DNA of 64,000 nucleotides, taken from the NCBI GenBank assembly GCA_963704875.1, contig CAVPIA010000008.1, positions 558,001 through 622,000 on the forward strand, written 5' to 3'. Below are positions 24,574 through 34,743 of the stretch, piece by piece. The first letter of the stretch is position 1; each line of letters begins with the position of its first letter. The position numbers and the translations under genes were made by a program. Source of the stretch: CAMYOC01 sp963704875. Lineage in GTDB: Bacteria > Pseudomonadota > Gammaproteobacteria > Steroidobacterales > XN24. The notes beneath the pieces are model-generated. The model was not told the DNA's origin, ran no database searches, and was given only the letters and a program-made list of their open reading frames with translations.

Positions 24574-27500
24574 AGCGCATCATCAGAAACGCGCTGTTGC
24601 TGGCGGCTATCGGTCTGATCGCGGCACTCGCCTTTGTGCTGACATCAGAAGCAGGGTTGAGAATGGTCTGGCGGCAGGTCGAACCGCTGCTGCCGGCTGA
24701 GCTGGAGATCGATCTCGTCAGCGGCCGGCTGCTCGGTCCAGTGCAGGTCAGGAACCTTGTTTTCCGCAATGCCTCGATGCGGCTGGAACTCGAGGAAGCG
24801 CAGATCGAGTGGTCGCCGTTGGCACTGGCCTCGGGCAGCCTGAGTCTTGAGCGGGTGGAAGCGCAGGGCTTGAGTTACACCGCATTGGCGTCCGAGACGA
24901 GCGGAAATAAATCAGATTTTGTTTTGCCAGCGAGGCTGGAACTGGGTTGGGACCTGGTCGTCCGGCAATTGACGATCAGGAATATCGCGATCCAGCTGCA
25001 GGAGGGGATAGAGCCACTTCGAATCGAAACTCTGGAGAGCCAGGCTCGCTTTGTCGATGGGCGACTCGATCTCAAACACCTTGCGATCGACGCGCAGCGA
25101 TTCGAGGTCAGTGGCTCCGGCGGGATAAGCGCTCGCGACAAGTATCCCGTTGACGGCAACTGGCACTGGCGCGTACTGATCCCCGGGTATCCGGCGCTGG
25201 TCGGGGACACCCGGCTCGGCGGCTCGCTTGAGACACTGTCTGTGTATCAGCGCCTTGCAGCGCCCTACTCGCTCGAAGCCGAGGTCGATTTGTCCGGGCT
25301 CTTCGACCAGCTTCGATTCGACGGTAGATTCCTCATACGCGAGCTCGCAGTGCAGGCGGTCAAACCGGATGCGCCGGATCTGCTTATCACAACAGATCTC
25401 AGCGCAAACGGCACCCTGGACCAAATCTCATTCTCGGCGGATACCGAGATCGTATCCGTCGAAGTCGGACCCTTACTGAGCCGCATCGAGGGCCGGTACC
25501 AGCCCGGTGTTCTGGCCGTCGATTCATTGCTCGCGACGATCCCCGGGCAGCCAGGTGAGCTGCAGGCCAACGGACGGATCGAACTGTCTGAACAAGCGCT
25601 CGTCGATGTCCAAACGCAGTGGACCGAGCTGCGCTGGCCGCTGCAGGGCACGGCAGACCTGAACAGCTCGAGTGGTCGCATGCACCTTACCGGCCTGATC
25701 GATGCGTATGAGCTGTCAGGGGAGGGACAGATCGACGCGCCGGCATACACCGATGCAAAGGTCAGCTTCGAGGGTCGCGGCGACCGCAAGGGTCTGACGC
25801 TGGCCCGCCTTGACCTGGAGACACTTGAAGGCCAGATCGGTGGCAGCGCCGAAATAGGCTGGGACACGCAAATAGAAGTGACCGCGGAGCTTCAGGGTCA
25901 GGACCTCAACCCGGGCGTGCTGTTGCCACAGTGGCCGGGGCGTCTGAATCTCGCGATCAGCGCAGAAGCCGGGCTTGCGAATGGCCAGATCAGCGCAGAT
26001 GTGCACAAACTCGATGCCGACGGCGTGTTGCGTGGCTATCCCATGCAGCTGCGTAGCGCCGGCCAGTACGCCGACGGCAACATGGACCTCGATTCATTCG
26101 TGCTGGAATCCGGTCAGAGCGAGCTTGAGGCGCGTGGACGGATCGGCCGCAGCCTGGACATGAGCTGGTCATTGCAGAGCACTGATCTGAGTTCACTATC
26201 GCCGGCTGCAGCCGGACAAGTCTCCGCCAGGGGCAGCGCGACCGGACGACCGGACAAGCCGCGAATAACGGCCGTTATCGACGGCAAGATGCTGACCTAC
26301 CAGACATATTCCATGAATACACTGGCGGTGGACGCCGATGTCGATCTGGAAGGCAAGACGCCATCCAGATTCGAATTGCAGTTGACCAGCGGCAAGCTCG
26401 CCGGAGTGCAGGTCAACAGCTTGTCCATTGACGGCAGCGGACAACCTCTGGATCACAACATCCGGGTCGAGGCTGACACTGAGCTGGGTAGCGCCGATGT
26501 CAGTCTGAGCGGCGTCCTCGCGGATGCCGGCTGGTCCTGGCGCGCCACCGCGGCCACAGTGGCGTATCCGGATCTGGATCCCTGGATTCTGCAGGAACCG
26601 GCGCGGGGGCGTGTCGATCGCACGCAGTTTGTGCTGGAGAATTCATGTTGGACGAGCCAGGGTGCGATCCTGTGTGCCGCGATGTCCGCGTCTGCCGGCA
26701 GCATCAGCACCTCGTTTACCCTCGAGCATCTGAGGGCGCAGTATTTCGCCTCTCTGCTTCCCTCCGGCGTGATCATCGATGGCGAGCTCGGCGGCCAGGG
26801 CAGGCTGGAACGTTCGGCAGACGGGTTTCTGACGACGAATCTGAGTCTGGACACCACGCGCGGCAGCCTGGCGACGCAGGCAGACGGCGACACGATCGTG
26901 CAATTGCTCGAATTCGAACCGGGTCATGTCGGTCTGGACATGAACCCTGAAGGCTTGCGTTTCGACGCGTCCTTCCCGCTCGCGGGTCAGGGGCTGATCG
27001 CGCTGGAGGCCAGTGTGGGTGCGGGCCAGGATCCGTTAATGGAACGACCGTTGCGCGGTCGGCTGGTCACCGAGGTACGTGACGTTCGCTTTGTCAGCGA
27101 ACTGGTCGCCGAACTGACCCGCATCGAAGGTCGATTGGAAGGTAAGGCGCAGCTTGCGGGAACCCTAGGCCGGCCGACTATCAACGGCCGTATCGCGCTG
27201 GAGGATGCAACCGCCACCCTGGACCGCCCCGGTCTGACGCTTGAGGATCTGCGGCTTGAACTCGTCGGGCAAGACAGCGGCATGGTCGCACTCAAGGCGC
27301 AGGCCCGTTCGGGATCCGGCACGCTGAATGTCGAAGGCACCGCAGACCTTGCCGCCGCTGCGGACGCAGAAACAGTGCGTGCTGACTTCAGAATTTTCGG
27401 CTCTCAATTCAAGGTACTCGACACCCCGGAAACCGAACTGTGGGCGACGCCCGATCTGCAACTGGCGCTGAAAGGAAAACGCGTCGACATTACCGGTGAG

Positions 27501-28343
27501 ATCCACCTGCCGCGCGGATCGATTCAGCCCAAGCAACTGCCGAAATCGGCCGTTACCGTGTCGCCCGACCAGGTGATCATCGACCAGGTGACACCGTCTG
27601 CATCCTCGGGTCGATACGCGGTAAATACCAGGATCCGCCTGACCCTCGGGGACCGAGTGGAGTTCTCGGGTTTTGGTCTCAAAGGGCGCTTCGCAGGCAA
27701 TCTTGTGCTGACAGATAAACCGGAAAAACCGACCACCGCAACGGGCGAACTCCGGATTCTTGACGGCAGCTACAAGGCCTACGGCCAGAATCTGAATATC
27801 CGCACCGGTCGCCTGTTGTTCGCGGGCGGCCCGGTCACCGAGCCGGGCCTTGACGTCGAGGCCGCGCGCCAGGCTGCGGCCGACGTGCTCGTCGGCATCA
27901 GGGTTCGCGGCAGCCTCAAGGAGCCCGAGTTCTCGTTGTTTTCGGACCCGGCCATGAGTCAGTCAGAGCAGCTCTCCTACCTGGTTTTGGGCCGTCCGCT
28001 GGACCGCGGAGCAACCACCGATGAACAGAACAGCATGAACCAGGCGGCGATGGGTCTGGGTCTGGCGAGCGGCGCACTGCTCGGAGACGACTTTGGTGAA
28101 CGTCTCGGTCTGGACGAATTCGGCCTGGAATCCGGGCCCGGCACCACCAGCGATCAGGCTTCACTGCTGGTCGGAAAATATCTGTCGCCAAGTCTCTACG
28201 TGAGCTATGGGCTGGGTCTGTTTGAGCCGATTTCCACCTATCGGGTACGTTACATTCTCAGCAGCAAATGGAGCGTGGTCGGCGAAACCAGTGCGAACCA
28301 GTCAGGCGCCGATGTGTTCTACGTGATTGAGGCGGGCAAATAG
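24570..28343 (+). CDS. tamB: translocation and assembly module inner-membrane protein TamB
   Basis: A 1257-residue TamB, close to the E. coli length of 1259. One N-terminal transmembrane helix (residues 7-25) anchors it in the inner membrane. A very long beta-rich periplasmic stretch of AsmA-like repeats spans toward the outer membrane and is thought to carry phospholipids. The C-terminal DUF490 domain ends with YLVLGRPLDRG and YVSYGLGLFEPISTYRVRY, the part that contacts TamA. It starts with GTG inside the tamA stop. The 98 bases after it, up to pmbA, show nothing distinct. Confidence 0.96.
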   Translation: MKRIIRNALLLAAIGLIAALAFVLTSEAGLRMVWRQVEPLLPAELEIDLVSGRLLGPVQVRNLVFRNASMRLELEEAQIEWSPLALASGSLSLERVEAQGLSYTALASETSGNKSDFVLPARLELGWDLVVRQLTIRNIAIQLQEGIEPLRIETLESQARFVDGRLDLKHLAIDAQRFEVSGSGGISARDKYPVDGNWHWRVLIPGYPALVGDTRLGGSLETLSVYQRLAAPYSLEAEVDLSGLFDQLRFDGRFLIRELAVQAVKPDAPDLLITTDLSANGTLDQISFSADTEIVSVEVGPLLSRIEGRYQPGVLAVDSLLATIPGQPGELQANGRIELSEQALVDVQTQWTELRWPLQGTADLNSSSGRMHLTGLIDAYELSGEGQIDAPAYTDAKVSFEGRGDRKGLTLARLDLETLEGQIGGSAEIGWDTQIEVTAELQGQDLNPGVLLPQWPGRLNLAISAEAGLANGQISADVHKLDADGVLRGYPMQLRSAGQYADGNMDLDSFVLESGQSELEARGRIGRSLDMSWSLQSTDLSSLSPAAAGQVSARGSATGRPDKPRITAVIDGKMLTYQTYSMNTLAVDADVDLEGKTPSRFELQLTSGKLAGVQVNSLSIDGSGQPLDHNIRVEADTELGSADVSLSGVLADAGWSWRATAATVAYPDLDPWILQEPARGRVDRTQFVLENSCWTSQGAILCAAMSASAGSISTSFTLEHLRAQYFASLLPSGVIIDGELGGQGRLERSADGFLTTNLSLDTTRGSLATQADGDTIVQLLEFEPGHVGLDMNPEGLRFDASFPLAGQGLIALEASVGAGQDPLMERPLRGRLVTEVRDVRFVSELVAELTRIEGRLEGKAQLAGTLGRPTINGRIALEDATATLDRPGLTLEDLRLELVGQDSGMVALKAQARSGSGTLNVEGTADLAAAADAETVRADFRIFGSQFKVLDTPETELWATPDLQLALKGKRVDITGEIHLPRGSIQPKQLPKSAVTVSPDQVIIDQVTPSASSGRYAVNTRIRLTLGDRVEFSGFGLKGRFAGNLVLTDKPEKPTTATGELRILDGSYKAYGQNLNIRTGRLLFAGGPVTEPGLDVEAARQAAADVLVGIRVRGSLKEPEFSLFSDPAMSQSEQLSYLVLGRPLDRGATTDEQNSMNQAAMGLGLASGALLGDDFGERLGLDEFGLESGPGTTSDQASLLVGKYLSPSLYVSYGLGLFEPISTYRVRYILSSKWSVVGETSANQSGADVFYVIEAGK

Positions 28344-28441
28344 CAGGCGAATCGAACGCGGCCGAAACCGTATCGACTCCTGGAACAATGCATTGTCGCG
28401 GCCGGGAGCACTGAGACTCAGCGAACTAGGTAAGCAGGACA

Positions 28442-29794
28442 CTAGTCGCCGGCGATCTTCATGTTATCGATGAGAATCGACCCGGTGCGCACAGCACCGC
28501 GGGTGTCAACGTCGCTACCGATCCTGGCGATCCCGGAAAGCATATTCTTCAGGTTGCCGGCAATGGTAATTTCGCTGACCGGGAAACTGATCTTGCCATT
28601 CTCGACCCAGAAGCCGGCTGCGCCACGAGAGTAATCTCCGGTCACGGTATTGACGCCCTGACCGATCAGCTCAGTGACAAGAAAACCGGTATCCATCTCC
28701 GCCAGCAGATCATCAAAACTGCCTGTTCCCGGCCCCACGATCAGATTGTGAATACCGCCGGCGTTCCCGGTGCTTGTCATCCCCAGTCGCCGGGCTGAAT
28801 AGCTGCTCAGGACATAGGATTCGAGCCTGCCGTCGGCCACCAGCGATTGATCCGCGGTGGCAACGCCTTCGGCATCAAACGGGGCGCTGGCCATGGCCGC
28901 CGGCAGGTGCGGGCGTTCATCGATACTCAGCCCCGCTGGAAACACCTGCTCACCGATGCTGTCGAGCAGAAACGACGCCTTCCTGTACTGAGCCGTCCCG
29001 CTAACCGCAGAAACAAAATGACCGATCAATCCGCGCGCCAGCTCCGCGGGATACAACACCGGTGCGTTGCGCGTGCTCAGCTTGCGCGCATCCAGCCTGG
29101 CCACCGCCCGTCTGGCGGCGATACGGCCGACATCCGCAGCCGACTCCAGCGTCGCCGGGTCACGACTGCCCGTATACCAGTAGTCGCGCTCCATGCCGCC
29201 GTTCTCGCCAGCGGCCACCAGAACGCAGCTCAGGCCATGGTTGCTGGACGAATATCCGCCGACAAATCCGTGGGTGTTGCCGTAGACCCGCATGCCCCGA
29301 TGCGTATTCAGGGTGCCACCTTCGGAGTTACTGATGCGCGGATCAAATTCCAGCCCCGCGGCTTCGCATTCCGTCGCTATCCCGATCGCTTCATCCGGGC
29401 TCAGCCCCCAGGGATGATCCAGCGACAAATCAGGTACTTCTTTGGGCATCAGATCCGCATCGGCCAGACCCAGGAGCGGGTCCTCTGCGGTAAAGCGGGC
29501 GATGCTGCAGGCCTTCGCAACGGTTTCCTGGATCGAATGAACGGCCAGGTCAGACGTGCTGGCACTCCCCTTCTTCTGACCAAAGTAGACAGTCACGGTA
29601 AATCCGCGATCACGCTGGTATTCAAGCGTCTCTACTTCGCCGCGACGGACCATGACCGAAAGGCCGGTGCCCAGGCTGGCGGCGGCTTCTGCCTGAGTGG
29701 CCCCTTGCCCCGAGGCGCCGGTCAAAGCCTGATGCACCAGCTCCTGCAGGTCAGAGCTTGCCATTCCGAATTCAAATGCGGGGTCGTTTTGCAC
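28442..29794 (-). CDS. pmbA: TldD/PmbA family protease subunit PmbA (TldE)
   Basis: The TldE half of the TldD/TldE metalloprotease, 450 residues, same size as E. coli PmbA. The complex processes microcin B17 and degrades CcdA in E. coli. PmbA lacks the zinc HExxxH motif, and none is found here. Conserved blocks include TGDYSRGAAGFWVENG near the C-terminus and GNLKNML. Its partner tldD is at 35070-36512 on the same strand, 5.3 kb away. The gene is divergent from the aminotransferase at 29913. Confidence 0.95.
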   Translation of the reverse strand: MQNDPAFEFGMASSDLQELVHQALTGASGQGATQAEAAASLGTGLSVMVRRGEVETLEYQRDRGFTVTVYFGQKKGSASTSDLAVHSIQETVAKACSIARFTAEDPLLGLADADLMPKEVPDLSLDHPWGLSPDEAIGIATECEAAGLEFDPRISNSEGGTLNTHRGMRVYGNTHGFVGGYSSSNHGLSCVLVAAGENGGMERDYWYTGSRDPATLESAADVGRIAARRAVARLDARKLSTRNAPVLYPAELARGLIGHFVSAVSGTAQYRKASFLLDSIGEQVFPAGLSIDERPHLPAAMASAPFDAEGVATADQSLVADGRLESYVLSSYSARRLGMTSTGNAGGIHNLIVGPGTGSFDDLLAEMDTGFLVTELIGQGVNTVTGDYSRGAAGFWVENGKISFPVSEITIAGNLKNMLSGIARIGSDVDTRGAVRTGSILIDNMKIAGD

Positions 29795-29912
29795 AGCTAC
29801 TCCGAGGTCTTGCGGCGCAGCGAGTGTAGCAGAGCTGCGACCCGGTCAGGCAGGTGGCAGGTGGTATTATCGCCGCTCTTTGTCACCGCGTGAGCGCGAC
29901 TGGAACTGCTGC

Positions 29913-31178
29913 ATGAAAAAGTCCGGGCATACATCTTCCGATTTATTTCCCAGTGAATGGGTGCGTAGCAATTTCGCTGCGCTCAACCGGGACTGGATAT
30001 TGATGGACAATGCGGGCGGCTCGGCACCGCTGAACTGCGTGGTCGACCGCGTCGCCGAATACATGCGCCGCTGGCCGGTGCAGCTTGGCGCAACGTATCA
30101 CCTGTCCGCCCGGGCAGGTGAGCTGTTGACAGAGTCCCGCCAGGCACTGGCTCGGATGTTGGCCCACCCGGACGGGCCCGCGCCGCAGGCCAGAGAACTG
30201 ATTGTCGGCAGCTCGACCTCCAGTCTGCTGTCAAGACTGGCGAGATCAATTGCGCCAGGTCTTGAGGCCGGTGATGAGATTGTTGTCACCGACACCGACC
30301 ACGAAGCGAATATCACGCCCTGGTTGCGTATCGCGGATGATCGCCTGCGTATCCGTACCTGGCGCCTGAATCGGGACAGCCGCCGGCTGGAAATTGAAGA
30401 TTTGCGGGCCCTGTTGAACGAGCGGACAAGGCTGGTCTGTTTCACCCACGCTTCCAATTTGCTGGGAGACGCCACGCCCGTCAAAGAGATCACCGAGCTG
30501 GTCCATTCGCATGGTGCGAAGGTCTGCGTTGACGGGGTAGCCTATGCGCCGCACCGGCCGCTGCCGGTGCGTGAGTGGAACGTGGACTATTACGTGTTCA
30601 GCCTCTATAAGGTTTTCGGACCGCACTGTGCGCTGATGTATGCACGAGGCGAGCTGCTGGACGGATTGAGCAACATTAATCACCAGTTTATGGACGGCAC
30701 GCACGAGGCCGGAAAACTGGAACTGGGCGGTTTTCCCTACGAATTACTGTACGGGGCGGCGGGCGTGCCGGAGTATCTGAACGCGCTCACCAGGCAGCTT
30801 GGGGGGGATGAGAGCGCAAACACCGGCTGGCAGGCCATCGCCGTGCATGAAGCGGATCTCTGCGGCCGGCTGCTGGCGTTTCTCAACAGCCGCTCCGACA
30901 TCGAGATCATCGGCCCTGACCATATGTCCGATACCCGATTGCCGACCGTATCATTCGTCGTTGACGGACAGCGCTCATCGCTGATCCCGCCCTTGTGCGA
31001 GCCGGCAGGAATCGGCATCCGCTGGGGTCACTTCTATGCGCCGAGACTGGTGGAACGTCTCGGGCTGACAGACCGGGACGGCGTGATCCGTGTATCCATG
31101 GTTCATTACAACACTCGCCACGAAGTCGATGCTTTGATCCGGACTCTCGATGCCGGGCTGGATGGCTTGAGCAAATGA
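29913..31178 (+). CDS. class V aminotransferase (cysteine desulfurase-like)
   Basis: A 421-residue PLP enzyme of fold type I. The PLP Schiff-base lysine is Lys233 in FSLYKVFGPH, Asp207 in CVDGVAYAPH would hold the pyridine nitrogen, and His130 in DTDHEANITPW stacks on the ring. This resembles the cysteine desulfurase-like group, but the catalytic Cys loop of SufS or IscS is not evident, so the reaction is uncertain. The ATG at 29913 is preferred to a TTG eleven codons earlier. Its stop overlaps the darP start (ATGA). Confidence 0.85.
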   Translation: MKKSGHTSSDLFPSEWVRSNFAALNRDWILMDNAGGSAPLNCVVDRVAEYMRRWPVQLGATYHLSARAGELLTESRQALARMLAHPDGPAPQARELIVGSSTSSLLSRLARSIAPGLEAGDEIVVTDTDHEANITPWLRIADDRLRIRTWRLNRDSRRLEIEDLRALLNERTRLVCFTHASNLLGDATPVKEITELVHSHGAKVCVDGVAYAPHRPLPVREWNVDYYVFSLYKVFGPHCALMYARGELLDGLSNINHQFMDGTHEAGKLELGGFPYELLYGAAGVPEYLNALTRQLGGDESANTGWQAIAVHEADLCGRLLAFLNSRSDIEIIGPDHMSDTRLPTVSFVVDGQRSSLIPPLCEPAGIGIRWGHFYAPRLVERLGLTDRDGVIRVSMVHYNTRHEVDALIRTLDAGLDGLSK

Positions 31179-31738
31179 AGTCCGGTTCTGATCACGCCCG
31201 GCCGAGCAAGACCCGCCGCAAGAAGGAAAGCAAAGCGCTCCAGGATCTGGGCGAAGCGCTGATCCAGCTACCGCCTTCGGCCTTTGCTGCTGCGCCGATA
31301 CCGGAGAATCTGCGTGAGGCAGTCGAGCTGGCGCGAAATCTGAATAAGCATGGCGCGCTGCGACGGCAGCGTCAGTACATCGGCAAGCTGATGCGTGCCA
31401 TCGATCCACAGCCGCTGGAGGAGTTCTTCGCCAAACGTGCTGCCAGACACCAGGGCGAACAACGACGATTTCACCAGCTGGAACGCTGGCGTGACCGCAT
31501 CATTGCGGAAGGCGAACCGGCAATCGATCAGTGTGTGGCCGCGACGGGTGCCGATCCCGCACAGCTTCGCGCTCTCGCTAATGACGCGCGCAACGCGCTG
31601 GATACGGCCAGACGCAAGCAGGCCGGCCGCCTCTTGTTCCGGTATCTCAATGATCTCGGCGGCCGCAACGAAGATCAGCCCGCCGCGGAAGGCCACAGCG
31701 GCCACAATTGCAGCGACAATAGCAGTGACACGGAATAG
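31175..31738 (+). CDS. darP: ribosome biogenesis factor DarP (YjgA)
   Basis: A DUF615 protein of 187 residues, known in E. coli as a factor for late 50S subunit assembly. The family blocks are present: PSKTRRKKESKALQDLGEAL, LVELPP-like LIQLPPSAF, and HGALRRQRQYIGKLMR. The ATG at 31175 overlaps the upstream stop and starts where the family starts; the longer frame inside the aminotransferase gene is a shadow. Highly basic, cytoplasmic and rRNA-associated. An acidic Ser/Asn tail ends it. Confidence 0.93.
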   Translation: MKSGSDHARPSKTRRKKESKALQDLGEALIQLPPSAFAAAPIPENLREAVELARNLNKHGALRRQRQYIGKLMRAIDPQPLEEFFAKRAARHQGEQRRFHQLERWRDRIIAEGEPAIDQCVAATGADPAQLRALANDARNALDTARRKQAGRLLFRYLNDLGGRNEDQPAAEGHSGHNCSDNSSDTE

Positions 31739-31786
31739 ATTTGCCAGGCTCTGCCCCGGGCCAGCCTGCGCTGCTAGAATAAGGCG

Positions 31787-32293
31787 ATGAAACCAGTTGT
31801 CGGCGTAATCATGGGTTCCAAATCGGATTGGGAAACGATGTCCCACGCCGTCAGCACCCTGGATAAATTGTCCATCCCCAACGAAGTGCGTGTGGTCTCG
31901 GCACACCGCACGCCAGACCTGTTGTACGAGTACTGCGCCGGCGCAAGGGAAAGGGGCCTGAAGGTGATCATCGCTGGCGCCGGTGGCGCCGCGCACCTGC
32001 CCGGCATGGCCGCGGCAAAGACCTCGCTGCCGGTACTTGGCGTGCCGGTCAAATCGCGCACCCTGAACGGCATCGATTCCCTGCTCTCCATCGCCCAGAT
32101 GCCGGCGGGAATACCGGTAGGTACCCTGGCGATCGGTAACGCGGGCGCGACCAACGCGGCGCTGCTGGCCGCCGCAATTCTGGCGACCAGCGATGACACG
32201 GTCGCCGCCGCTCTGGACCGATTCCGCAGCGCTCAAACCAAAGCTGTGCTTGAGCGACCGGATCCGCGGCCCGACAACACCGGCCTGACATGA
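31787..32293 (+). CDS. purE: N5-carboxyaminoimidazole ribonucleotide mutase
   Basis: Class I PurE, 168 residues, moves the carboxyl group of N5-CAIR to give CAIR in purine synthesis. Typical motifs are GVIMGSKSDWETM, VVSAHRTPDL with the active-site His, AGAGGAAHLPGM and GNAGATNAALLAA. It overlaps purK by ATGA, so the two are coupled as usual. AAGG precedes the ATG. Confidence 0.97.
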   Translation: MKPVVGVIMGSKSDWETMSHAVSTLDKLSIPNEVRVVSAHRTPDLLYEYCAGARERGLKVIIAGAGGAAHLPGMAAAKTSLPVLGVPVKSRTLNGIDSLLSIAQMPAGIPVGTLAIGNAGATNAALLAAAILATSDDTVAAALDRFRSAQTKAVLERPDPRPDNTGLT

Positions 32294-33375
32294 AAGTCGG
32301 CATCATCGGTGCGGGCCAGCTCGGCAGGATGCTGGCCCTGGCAGGCTATCCGCTGGGACTCCGGTTCGTATTCGTGGATCAGAGCGCGGACGCGCCGGGC
32401 GCTCAGGTCGGCAAGATCATCGTGGGTGCATTTGACGATCCGAAGGCCCTGGCCGAGCTGGCCGAAGTGTCCGATATCATTACTTTCGATGTCGAGAACG
32501 TGCCCGAAAGCGCGGTCCGGGCCGTCGCCGAACGCACCCCGTTTCTGCCACCGGTAGAAGCGCTGGCAACCGCCCAGGATCGCCTCAGCGAGAAGACGGT
32601 ATTTACCAGCCTCGGTATCCCGACACCCCGCTTTGTCGCGGTATCCGACCGGGCGGAATTTGACGCTGCTGTCAAAACCGTAGGCTTGCCAGCGGTGCTC
32701 AAGACGCGCCGTCTGGGCTATGACGGGCGCGGCCAGGCATTTCTGCGTCAGCCGGAGGATCTGGGACCGGCCTGGGAGCGCTTTGGCGAGTCGCCGCTGA
32801 TCCTGGAGGAACTGGTGAACTTCGACCGCGAGGTGTCACTTATCGGCGTGCGCCGCCCCAGCGGCGAAACCCGGTGTTATCCGCTGGCCGAGAATGTGCA
32901 CAAGGACGGCATCCTCTCTTACACCTGCGCACCGCTGGATGAACCTGATCTGCAGGCCACGGCGGAACGCTACGTCGACAGGCTGATGCAGCATCTGGAC
33001 TACGCCGGCGTGCTGACTGTGGAATTCTTTGTTTCCGGTGGCCGGCTTCTGGCCAATGAGATGGCGCCGCGGGTGCACAATTCCGGACACTGGACGATAG
33101 AGGGCGCGGTCTGCAGTCAATTCGAGAATCATGTGCGCGCCATCCTCGATCTGCCGCTGGGTCACACCCGGGCGGTGGGTCATGCCGGGATGGTCAACTT
33201 CCTCGGCGAGCTGCCAGAGTTGAACCAGGTGCTGGCCATACCGGGTGCCCACTTCCACAGTTATGACAAGGCGCCGCGTCCGCTACGCAAGCTGGGACAC
33301 TGTACTGTGGTGCGGCGAAACCCCGCGGATCGGGACACCGCAATGAGGGAACTGCTGGCCCTGGCCGGGCCGTGA
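32290..33375 (+). CDS. purK: 5-(carboxyamino)imidazole ribonucleotide synthase
   Basis: PurK, an ATP-grasp enzyme of 361 residues, makes N5-CAIR from AIR, bicarbonate and ATP; its product is passed to PurE. The opening GIIGAGQLGRMLALAG is the Rossmann-like start, KTRRLGYDGRGQ and ILEELVNFDREVS are ATP-grasp segments, and NEMAPRVHNSGHWTIEGA carries the metal ligands. The gene starts inside the purE stop. The 138 bases after it show no clear terminator. Confidence 0.97.
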   Translation: MKVGIIGAGQLGRMLALAGYPLGLRFVFVDQSADAPGAQVGKIIVGAFDDPKALAELAEVSDIITFDVENVPESAVRAVAERTPFLPPVEALATAQDRLSEKTVFTSLGIPTPRFVAVSDRAEFDAAVKTVGLPAVLKTRRLGYDGRGQAFLRQPEDLGPAWERFGESPLILEELVNFDREVSLIGVRRPSGETRCYPLAENVHKDGILSYTCAPLDEPDLQATAERYVDRLMQHLDYAGVLTVEFFVSGGRLLANEMAPRVHNSGHWTIEGAVCSQFENHVRAILDLPLGHTRAVGHAGMVNFLGELPELNQVLAIPGAHFHSYDKAPRPLRKLGHCTVVRRNPADRDTAMRELLALAGP

Positions 33376-33513
33376 CCCGGGTCATGAGGGGGCCTGTCTG
33401 CCACCCGCCGGGATAACTCGTATTTCATCGCCGCGGCATAGTCGATATAGTGACGGCTGTCGTTTGTAGCGGATGGAGATTCCGCCGAATCCAGGGATGA
33501 CCGGCGACCACCA

Positions 33514-34743
33514 ATGTACCTATCACTGTTTGAAATTCAGGAGCATCCGTTCCGGCTAAGCCCGGATCCGAATTTCCTGTTCCTGAGCAAGCAGCACGCC
33601 CGTGCGCTGGCTTACATCGAATCAACCCTGTGGTTTACCGACGGCTTTGTCGTTATCACAGGTGAAATCGGCTGCGGCAAGACAACGCTGATCGAGAAAT
33701 TCGCTTCGGAACTGGACGATACCGTCACCGTAGCGCGCATGTCCCAGACTCAGGTCACCCCGGTTCAGTTTCTGCAGGGCCTGTTGTCTCAGTTCGGCTA
33801 TCGCCCCTTCAAGATGGGCAAGGCAGAATTGATCGATACCATCGATCGGCATCTGGAAGATCTGTTGTCCAAGGGTCACAAGGTCCTGATCATCATCGAC
33901 GAAGCGCAGAATCTGGATCGCTCCGTGCTTGAGGAGATTCGTCTGTTGTCCGGAGTGGGCGGAGGTCGTGAGAAGGTGCTCAGCATCATTCTTGCCGGCC
34001 AGCCGGAATTGAACGACACCCTCGATGCGCCGGACTTTGAGCAACTCGCCCAGCGCACCCGACTGCGCTATCACCTCAAACCACTGAACGAAGAGGAGTC
34101 CGGTGAATACATCAATCATCGCCTGGCGGTGGCCGGAGCCGGCGACAAGCAGATCTTTGATCCCGACACCTACCAGCTGGTCTATAAATACTCCGGCGGC
34201 GTACCGCGGTTGATCAATACGCTTTGCGATACCGCAATGTTATCTGCGTTCGCCGAGAACAAAGATCACATCGGCGACAGTGAGATTCTTGCCGCGGTCG
34301 ATGAATTGCAGTGGAGCGACTACCAGAGTCGTACCAACCGACTGTCGGTATTGAGACCCAGACGCAAGGCAATGCTGAAGGGCGAACCGATCGCCAAGCT
34401 GATGGTGGCTCACGGCGACGAGGAAGCGACTGAATTTCCCATCGTCCAGGGACGATTGATCCTGGGCCGCACCGAGGACAATGATCTGCAGATTGAAAGC
34501 AAATTTGTCAGTCGGCACCACGCACAGATACTGACTTACAACCAGGATTCGATCCTGCAGGATCTCAACAGCACCAACGGCATCTACATGAAGGGCCAGC
34601 GGATCAAGAAGCGGCGATTGAAAGATGGCGATCTGTTCGTTATCGGCGAGCATGAACTGCTTTATGTTCGTGATGCCGACGGTGAGAAAAGCGAAACGAA
34701 GACCACCGAAGCCGCGGATTCAGAAGAAGCCGAAGCACAATAG
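33514..34743 (+). CDS. AAA+ ATPase (ExeA/GspA-like) fused to FHA domain
   Basis: A 409-residue two-domain protein. Residues 1-275 form an ExeA-type AAA+ ATPase: Walker A GEIGCGKTT (50-58), Walker B VLIIIDEAQNL (124-134) and the arginine-rich QRTRLRYHL region. Residues 293-386 form a forkhead-associated domain with GR (318-319), SRHH (333-336) and NSTNG (352-356), which would bind phosphothreonine. An acidic tail follows. No transmembrane segment is seen. ExeA proteins help build type II secretion channels, but no secretion gene is nearby. A signalling-linked envelope assembly role is only an inference. Confidence 0.88.
   Translation: MYLSLFEIQEHPFRLSPDPNFLFLSKQHARALAYIESTLWFTDGFVVITGEIGCGKTTLIEKFASELDDTVTVARMSQTQVTPVQFLQGLLSQFGYRPFKMGKAELIDTIDRHLEDLLSKGHKVLIIIDEAQNLDRSVLEEIRLLSGVGGGREKVLSIILAGQPELNDTLDAPDFEQLAQRTRLRYHLKPLNEEESGEYINHRLAVAGAGDKQIFDPDTYQLVYKYSGGVPRLINTLCDTAMLSAFAENKDHIGDSEILAAVDELQWSDYQSRTNRLSVLRPRRKAMLKGEPIAKLMVAHGDEEATEFPIVQGRLILGRTEDNDLQIESKFVSRHHAQILTYNQDSILQDLNSTNGIYMKGQRIKKRRLKDGDLFVIGEHELLYVRDADGEKSETKTTEAADSEEAEAQ

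Noticed and set aside
28847..29893. 348-residue frame opposite pmbA
   Set aside because: Shadow of pmbA without recognisable domains.
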